Source of the DNA: Planctomycetota bacterium
GTDB lineage: Bacteria > Planctomycetota > Phycisphaerae > UBA1845 > Fen-1342
Assembly (NCBI GenBank): GCA_030616465.1
Contig: JAUWXH010000030.1
Coordinates: 1 to 9,821 of the forward strand
Length of the DNA: 9,821 nucleotides
Direction of reading: 5' to 3'
In this document: positions 6,280 to 9,821 of the stretch, in pieces
Numbering within the stretch: position 1 is the first letter of the stretch
How the letters are laid out: each line of letters starts with the position of its first letter
The notes under the pieces: model-generated
The model's input: the letters and a program-made list of their open reading frames with translations, nothing else
What the model was told of the DNA's origin: nothing
Databases searched by the model: none
Translations under genes and position numbers: made by a program

Positions 6280-8646
6280 TCATCTGCCGCCTGGTCTGCG
6301 CCGCGGCACCCCGTTCGGTTCGCTCGGCCGCGAAGCGGGTTGCGAAGCGCCCCACCGCTGCAAGTAGCTGGCGGCCAAGTCGCGCACCAGTTCGTCCTGG
6401 TCGTCGGCCGCGATCCGGCGGGCCGTGTCGGCAAAGTCCCGCCCCTGACGCGCCAGCAGCCGCACTGCCATCAGCCGCACCAGCCAGTGTGGGTGTTCGA
6501 GGCAGGCCTCGGCGGCTCGGACCATCTGCGCGTCGAGCCCGGCCGCTTGCAGCGCGTCCAGCGTGCGCACGCGCAGCTCCCACGATTCACTGCCCAACCC
6601 GTTCAGCAGTGTCTGATAGATGCGTCGGGCGGGGATCGACTCGGGGCGGTACGCCGGCTGCTTGAGATCCGCCCGCTGCTTCTCACCCAGCAGCTCGGCC
6701 AGCAGCTCGACGGCCCGGAAGCGGGCCCCCGCTGACTCTCCGCTCAACGCCCGGAATAGCGCGTGGAAGGCTTCCGGCCCGGTGCGTAGCGGCGTGCGGT
6801 TGAAATACACCGGCCGCATCTGTTGCCCGGACAGGCTCACACGCCACCGCCCCCCCTCGTCCCGTTCCGGATCGAGGATCGCCCGCAGCGTGATGCGCTG
6901 CAACTGTTGCGGCGTCCGCCGGGACATGCTTCGCAGCGGGCCAACATTGAGCGTGCGGCGCAGGCGGACCGTCTCGCCCGGCATCAGCACGCGCGTTTGC
7001 TCGAGGCTGACGGTCATCAGGTGGGGGTAATCGCGTTGCCGATCGCCCTCGGTGGTGAACGATAACAGAAACACCGGGTTGACCATCCAGTCGGGCCCGA
7101 GCGTGATCGGGAAGTCAGCGCGGTTGGTGAGCGTGAAGACGGCCCACCAGGGCTCGCCGGGCGCGGGGCTCAGGTTCTCCGGCGTCACCTCGACCCACAA
7201 GAACTGCGCGGGGGCCCGAGCGAACTCGAGCAGCTCATGGTCGAAGTGCGCCAACGCGTCGGCCACTTCCGGCAGACATCGCGCCGCCGGTTGCGTCGCC
7301 GCACTGGGCAAACCGAGTTCGCTCAGCAGCTCGAAAGCGGGACCGGCCCGTGGAACAAACGCCAGGTTCCGCAACAACCCCTCGGCAGCCTGCTCCTCGC
7401 CGACCTCCCGTAACAGCTTGGCCAGTTGATACGCCGCATAGGGGTCCCGATCGGCGATCGGCTTCAGCGTGCGTCGGGCGTCCTCGGTCCGCTGGTTGAG
7501 CGCCTGTGCCCAACCGAGCACGCGTGTGGCAAACACGTCGCCGGGCGCCCGTTCGGCCGCCGCTTCCGCCAGCGCTAGCGCCCGCTCTGGCTGCTGATCC
7601 AGAACGCAGTAGAACCAGGCCGCCTGCGCGACCTCCCCCACCGGCGACTCGTTCGCGTCGCTAATCCGCTCGAAGCGGATACCCAGCAGTCGGCGAAGCT
7701 CCTCCGCGTCGGCCTGGCGGTTATGGTGCTTGAACAGCCATTGCAGGAAGATCGCGGACTCGGCCTGCTGCGGATCGGCATGCACCGCGCCGTAGGCTCG
7801 TCCGAGCGCCGACTCAACCCGCCCACGCGCGAGCAGGTTGCGCGAAAGCTGCAACAGCTTCTGCGCGGGAATCGCCTGCCCCGACGCAGTCGCCCGGTGC
7901 ACAGCCAGCGCGTGCTCGTAGAACGTGCCGGCCTGCTCGGCAAAGCCGCATTCGTCCAGCAGCAGCCCGATCCGCCAACTCAACTCGACCTGCGCCGGGT
8001 TGACGGCCAGAGCGTGCAACGCCGCTTGCAGGCGGACATGCGGGGGCGCGTCCGGCTCAACCAGCTCGAGCCTGAGCAGGGCCGCATCGGGATTCGCCGG
8101 CTGTAGCCGGCGGGCTTGTTCCAGATGCGCCCGGGCTTGCGCGAGGTCCACGCGGTCGAACGCCAGCCGGGCTAGCCGCGCGTAGACCATCGATCGCTGT
8201 TCGTCCGGTAGCTGCTCATCGAGCAAGGCTTCGAGCCGCGCCGCCCGCTGTTCGATCGTCTGCGCCTGGCGCCAGACGCTATCCAGCCAGAGCGCGAAAA
8301 CGCCGGCATGCCCCGGATCGACCTCCCGCAGCCGCTCCAGGGCTTCGGCCGCCTCAGCCTCGTCGCCACCAAGTGCGGCCAGTTCGTAGAGCCAGACATA
8401 CGCGTCGGTCAAGCTGGAGTCGAGTCGTCCCGCGGCCCGCAGGAGCGTCTTGACGTGCAGGACGTCGGCCGCGGTCTGCCGGCCGCGTTGGCTCAGAGCA
8501 TGGTCGCGCGCCAGTTGGACCAGCAGCTCCGCCGTGGTGAGGCACTTGGACTCCGCCGCCACGACGTTCTGCAGTCCGCAACCCAGCCAGCAAACGCAGG
8601 CGATGCTGACGAGCCGGGCCGGGCGGATGTGCTCGGGCTTATACAC
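6280..8646 (-). CDS. Secreted TPR / Ig-like / HEAT-repeat protein
   Basis: A 788-residue protein with three regions. After an N-terminal hydrophobic signal (LVSIACVCWLGCGLQNVVAA, cleaved near residue 31, or lipidated at Cys23) there is a long helical TPR-like solenoid (about 50-450). Next is a beta-rich part starting FLWVEVTPENLSPAPGEPWWAVFTL (first 20 residues from 482) and ending near 616, which looks like an Ig-fold. The C-terminus (about 635-762) carries HEAT-type repeats, e.g. WELRVRTLDALQAAG, WLVRLMAVRLLARQG and ELVRDLAASYLQRWG. No enzymatic motif is seen. It is most likely a periplasmic or cell-surface scaffold; the function is unknown. The start is GTG at 8646 with no ATG nearby; the best ribosome binding site, GGGAG, is about 14 bases away, so the start is uncertain. 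It begins 32 bases after the small basic gene and is probably in the clpS operon. Confidence 0.83.
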   Translation of the reverse strand: MYKPEHIRPARLVSIACVCWLGCGLQNVVAAESKCLTTAELLVQLARDHALSQRGRQTAADVLHVKTLLRAAGRLDSSLTDAYVWLYELAALGGDEAEAAEALERLREVDPGHAGVFALWLDSVWRQAQTIEQRAARLEALLDEQLPDEQRSMVYARLARLAFDRVDLAQARAHLEQARRLQPANPDAALLRLELVEPDAPPHVRLQAALHALAVNPAQVELSWRIGLLLDECGFAEQAGTFYEHALAVHRATASGQAIPAQKLLQLSRNLLARGRVESALGRAYGAVHADPQQAESAIFLQWLFKHHNRQADAEELRRLLGIRFERISDANESPVGEVAQAAWFYCVLDQQPERALALAEAAAERAPGDVFATRVLGWAQALNQRTEDARRTLKPIADRDPYAAYQLAKLLREVGEEQAAEGLLRNLAFVPRAGPAFELLSELGLPSAATQPAARCLPEVADALAHFDHELLEFARAPAQFLWVEVTPENLSPAPGEPWWAVFTLTNRADFPITLGPDWMVNPVFLLSFTTEGDRQRDYPHLMTVSLEQTRVLMPGETVRLRRTLNVGPLRSMSRRTPQQLQRITLRAILDPERDEGGRWRVSLSGQQMRPVYFNRTPLRTGPEAFHALFRALSGESAGARFRAVELLAELLGEKQRADLKQPAYRPESIPARRIYQTLLNGLGSESWELRVRTLDALQAAGLDAQMVRAAEACLEHPHWLVRLMAVRLLARQGRDFADTARRIAADDQDELVRDLAASYLQRWGASQPASRPSEPNGVPRRRPGGR

Positions 8647-8678
8647 GGGTAAGGTCTTTGCTCCCTGCCGCGGTGTGC

Positions 8679-8783
8679 TCAGATACGTGACTTGGCCGCC
8701 TGCTTGCGCTCACGCGTCCGCCGCTTGAAACGCTCCCGGCTCTTGCGGTGCTTGCGTCTTACCCGTCTGACCGTCTTGTTCAC
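8679..8783 (-). CDS. Very small, highly basic protein (34 aa)
   Basis: A GTG start at 8783 is preceded by a perfect GGAGG five bases upstream and the gene ends at TGA 8679-8681. The product, MNKTVRRVRRKHRKSRERFK followed by RRTRERKQAAKSRI, is more than half Lys and Arg. Such proteins usually bind RNA or the ribosome; it recalls the tiny AURKAIP1/COX24-like ribosomal proteins, but I cannot show homology. It lies 20 bases after clpS and 32 bases before the TPR/HEAT gene, so it is very likely translated from the same message. An upstream ATG at 8804 that overlaps the clpS stop as TGATG would add seven residues (MLPPEDR); the GGAGG position favours GTG. The chance of a spurious ORF is reduced by the ribosome binding site and tight packing. 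Confidence 0.6.
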   Translation of the reverse strand: MNKTVRRVRRKHRKSRERFKRRTRERKQAAKSRI

Positions 8784-8803
8784 GCGATCCTCCGGTGGCA
8801 ACA

Positions 8804-9133
8804 TCAACTTTGGGCCCGCTCCAAGCGGGCAGACATCGAACCCTGCGAACGCTCGAGGCGCCAATCCGCTCCGTGGGCGTGGATCTGGTCGCGCTTGAAC
8901 TCGGCCCGCTCCAGAACCGTCGTCTCGACGATCACCCGCCCACTGTTGTCCACCTCGCACGCCATCCGATAGGCCGTCTGCGGATCATGCCCGAACAGCC
9001 GACGGAGCATCTCGATCACGTAGTCGTACGTGTGATCATCGTCGTCCAGCAGGACCACGCACCAGAGCGGCGTTTGACGCGGCTGCGTCTCCTGCACCGG
9101 GGCAAGCAAGCCCTCTCGCTGCTCATCCGCCAT
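8804..9133 (-). CDS. clpS: ATP-dependent Clp protease adaptor ClpS
   Basis: A 109-residue protein. ClpS binds N-degron substrates, meaning proteins with destabilising N-terminal residues, and hands them to the ClpA or ClpC unfoldase of the cytoplasmic Clp protease. The core runs from VVLLDDDDHTYDYVIEML (26-43) to QIHAHGAD (83-90). Set against E. coli ClpS, Asn34 becomes Asp30, Asp35 and Asp36 remain (31, 32), the gatekeeper Met40 becomes Tyr36 and His66 becomes Asp62 (EVDNSG). The unfoldase-contact residues Glu79 and Lys84 are kept as Glu75 and Lys80. The first 22 residues form the flexible tail. The ATG at 9133 has GGGAG nine bases upstream. It is the first gene of the minus-strand set and faces away from ribB. 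Confidence 0.93.
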   Translation of the reverse strand: MADEQREGLLAPVQETQPRQTPLWCVVLLDDDDHTYDYVIEMLRRLFGHDPQTAYRMACEVDNSGRVIVETTVLERAEFKRDQIHAHGADWRLERSQGSMSARLERAQS

Positions 9134-9180
9134 GCCGTCCGACTCCCGTCGCCTACGTATCTTACGACAAACCGCCCGAG

Positions 9181-9208
9181 ATGATAGCCTTCGGCCGCTG
9201 ACCGGCAA
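9181..9208 (-). promoter_or_regulatory. Possible promoter for clpS
   Basis: On the minus strand, TTGCCG (9203-9208) and TATCAT (9181-9186) are separated by 16 bases, giving a start about 42 bases before the clpS ATG. Each box matches four to five consensus bases. A nearer TAAGAT box is an alternative with a poorer -35. Confidence 0.35.
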
Positions 9209-9292
9209 ACCTCTGCCTGCCGCTCGGGTCCGGCATGCCCCCGGCCACGCGAATCCGAGCACGCCTCTGGGCTGTCACCATCGCCCCGGCAA

Positions 9293-9301
9293 TGCTACAA
9301 T
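9293..9301 (+). promoter_or_regulatory. Extended -10 promoter for ribB/ribBA
   Basis: TGC followed by TACAAT (9296-9301) forms an extended -10 element, five of six bases matching consensus. The -35 region is weak, as is usual for this promoter class. Transcription would start about 32 bases before the ATG at 9340, leaving no room for an FMN riboswitch. Confidence 0.5.
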
Positions 9302-9339
9302 GCAACCCTAGGAATTCAGGTTCACCAGAGGAACGACGC

Positions 9340-9821
9340 ATGCCTACCGACCAAGGGCCACACCGCAACGACAGCCCGTTCAGTCCGATCCCGGAAATCC
9401 TCGACCAGCTTCGCCGGGGCAACCTGGTGATCCTCGTGGACGACCCCGATCGCGAGAACGAAGGCGACCTGATCTGCCCCGCCGAGGCGGTCACCCCTGA
9501 AAAGATCAATTTCATGCTCAAATACGGCCGGGGCACGCTGTGCGTCGCCCTGGCACGCTCACGCTGCGAACGCTTACAGCTTCAACCGCAGGTGGCGGTC
9601 AACACTACCCGTTTCGGAACCGCCTTCACCGTAACCATCGACGGGGCCGCTGACCTCGGCGTCGGCACGGGCGTCTCCGCCGCCGACCGCGCCACCACCA
9701 TCCGACACACCGTGGCCGAAGAGGCCGTCCCCGAAGACTTCGTCCGCCCGGGGCACGTCTTCCCCCTGCGGGCCCGCTCGGGGGGCGTGCTCGTCCGCGC
9801 CGGGCAGACCGAGGGGGCCGT
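9340..9821 (+). CDS. ribB: 3,4-dihydroxy-2-butanone-4-phosphate synthase (RibB, or N-terminal part of RibBA), partial
   Basis: The gene runs off the window after 160 codons. The enzyme makes 3,4-dihydroxy-2-butanone 4-phosphate from ribulose 5-phosphate for riboflavin synthesis in the cytoplasm. Signatures in order: [11 protein letters not shown] (34-44; R38, E39, E41 and D43 are active-site residues), [15 protein letters not shown] (88-102), [16 protein letters not shown] (107-122), [10 protein letters not shown] (136-145) and [13 protein letters not shown] (148-160). The last segment normally reads GHTEA. Here the His that binds metal (His153 in E. coli RibB) is Gln156 and the Ala after Glu is Gly. 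The ATG at 9340 has AGAGGA seven bases upstream. Whether a GTP cyclohydrolase II domain (RibA) follows cannot be seen; most bacteria of this kind have the fused form. Gene identity is secure. Confidence 0.94.
   Translation, partial: MPTDQGPHRNDSPFSPIPEILDQLRRGNLVILVDDPDRENEGDLICPAEAVTPEKINFMLKYGRGTLCVALARSRCERLQLQPQVAVNTTRFGTAFTVTIDGAADLGVGTGVSAADRATTIRHTVAEEAVPEDFVRPGHVFPLRARSGGVLVRAGQTEGA

Noticed and set aside
6181..6735. 184-residue plus-strand open frame
   Set aside because: Antisense to the HEAT-repeat end of the large protein; composition is that of a shadow frame in GC-rich DNA.
8096..8111. GCCGGC-TGTA-GCCGGC palindrome like those at the left edge
   Set aside because: It lies inside the TPR gene and encodes a normal repeat segment (RRLQPAN), so it is more likely coincidence than an inserted element.
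9134..9339. FMN riboswitch ahead of ribB
   Set aside because: The predicted leader is only about 32 bases, and I see none of the conserved FMN-element segments in the 206-base gap.

Overview
The window looks like chromosomal DNA from a GC-rich planctomycete. Three things point that way. There is a prepilin-type H-X9-DG family protein. ClpS has the 'LLDDDDHTYDYVIEML' form, which I associate with planctomycetes. There are also secreted TPR/HEAT proteins and an exported alpha/beta-hydrolase with an extended C-terminus. This placement rests on family resemblance, not on a database search.

Layout from left to right. Bases 1-220 hold six short perfect hairpins with different arms but similar A/T-rich loops, followed by gene-free DNA. 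On the minus strand, 405-584 and 696-1328 encode a 59-residue beta/gamma-crystallin-like protein and, upstream of it, a 210-residue HEXXH metallopeptidase of M35 (aspzincin) type. The peptidase gene has its own near-consensus promoter, which sits directly beside a hairpin-plus-T-tract terminator. Beyond these lies a broken transposase relic (about 1580-1919, minus). Next come two plus-strand genes: an exported serine hydrolase (2154-3548) and a prepilin-like H-X9-DG protein (3891-4724) with a strong promoter and a long leader. A gene-free convergent stretch follows (4725-5084).

The right half is a minus-strand set, in transcription order: clpS (9133-8804), a 34-residue arginine/lysine-rich protein (8783-8679), a large secreted TPR/Ig-like/HEAT protein (8646-6280), and a TPR lipoprotein (6086-5085), which may have its own promoter. 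Divergent from clpS is the start of ribB or a ribBA fusion (9340 to the window end), with an extended -10 promoter.

Best candidates for something undescribed: (i) the metallopeptidase plus crystallin-like mini-protein pair, where the peptidase lacks the usual Asp of the GTxxD zinc motif; (ii) a ClpS whose amino-group-binding residues read Asp-Asp-Asp instead of Asn-Asp-His, with a tiny basic protein encoded next to it; (iii) a DHBP synthase in which the metal-binding His of 'GHTE' is Gln. No CRISPR array, rRNA, tRNA or intact mobile element was seen.
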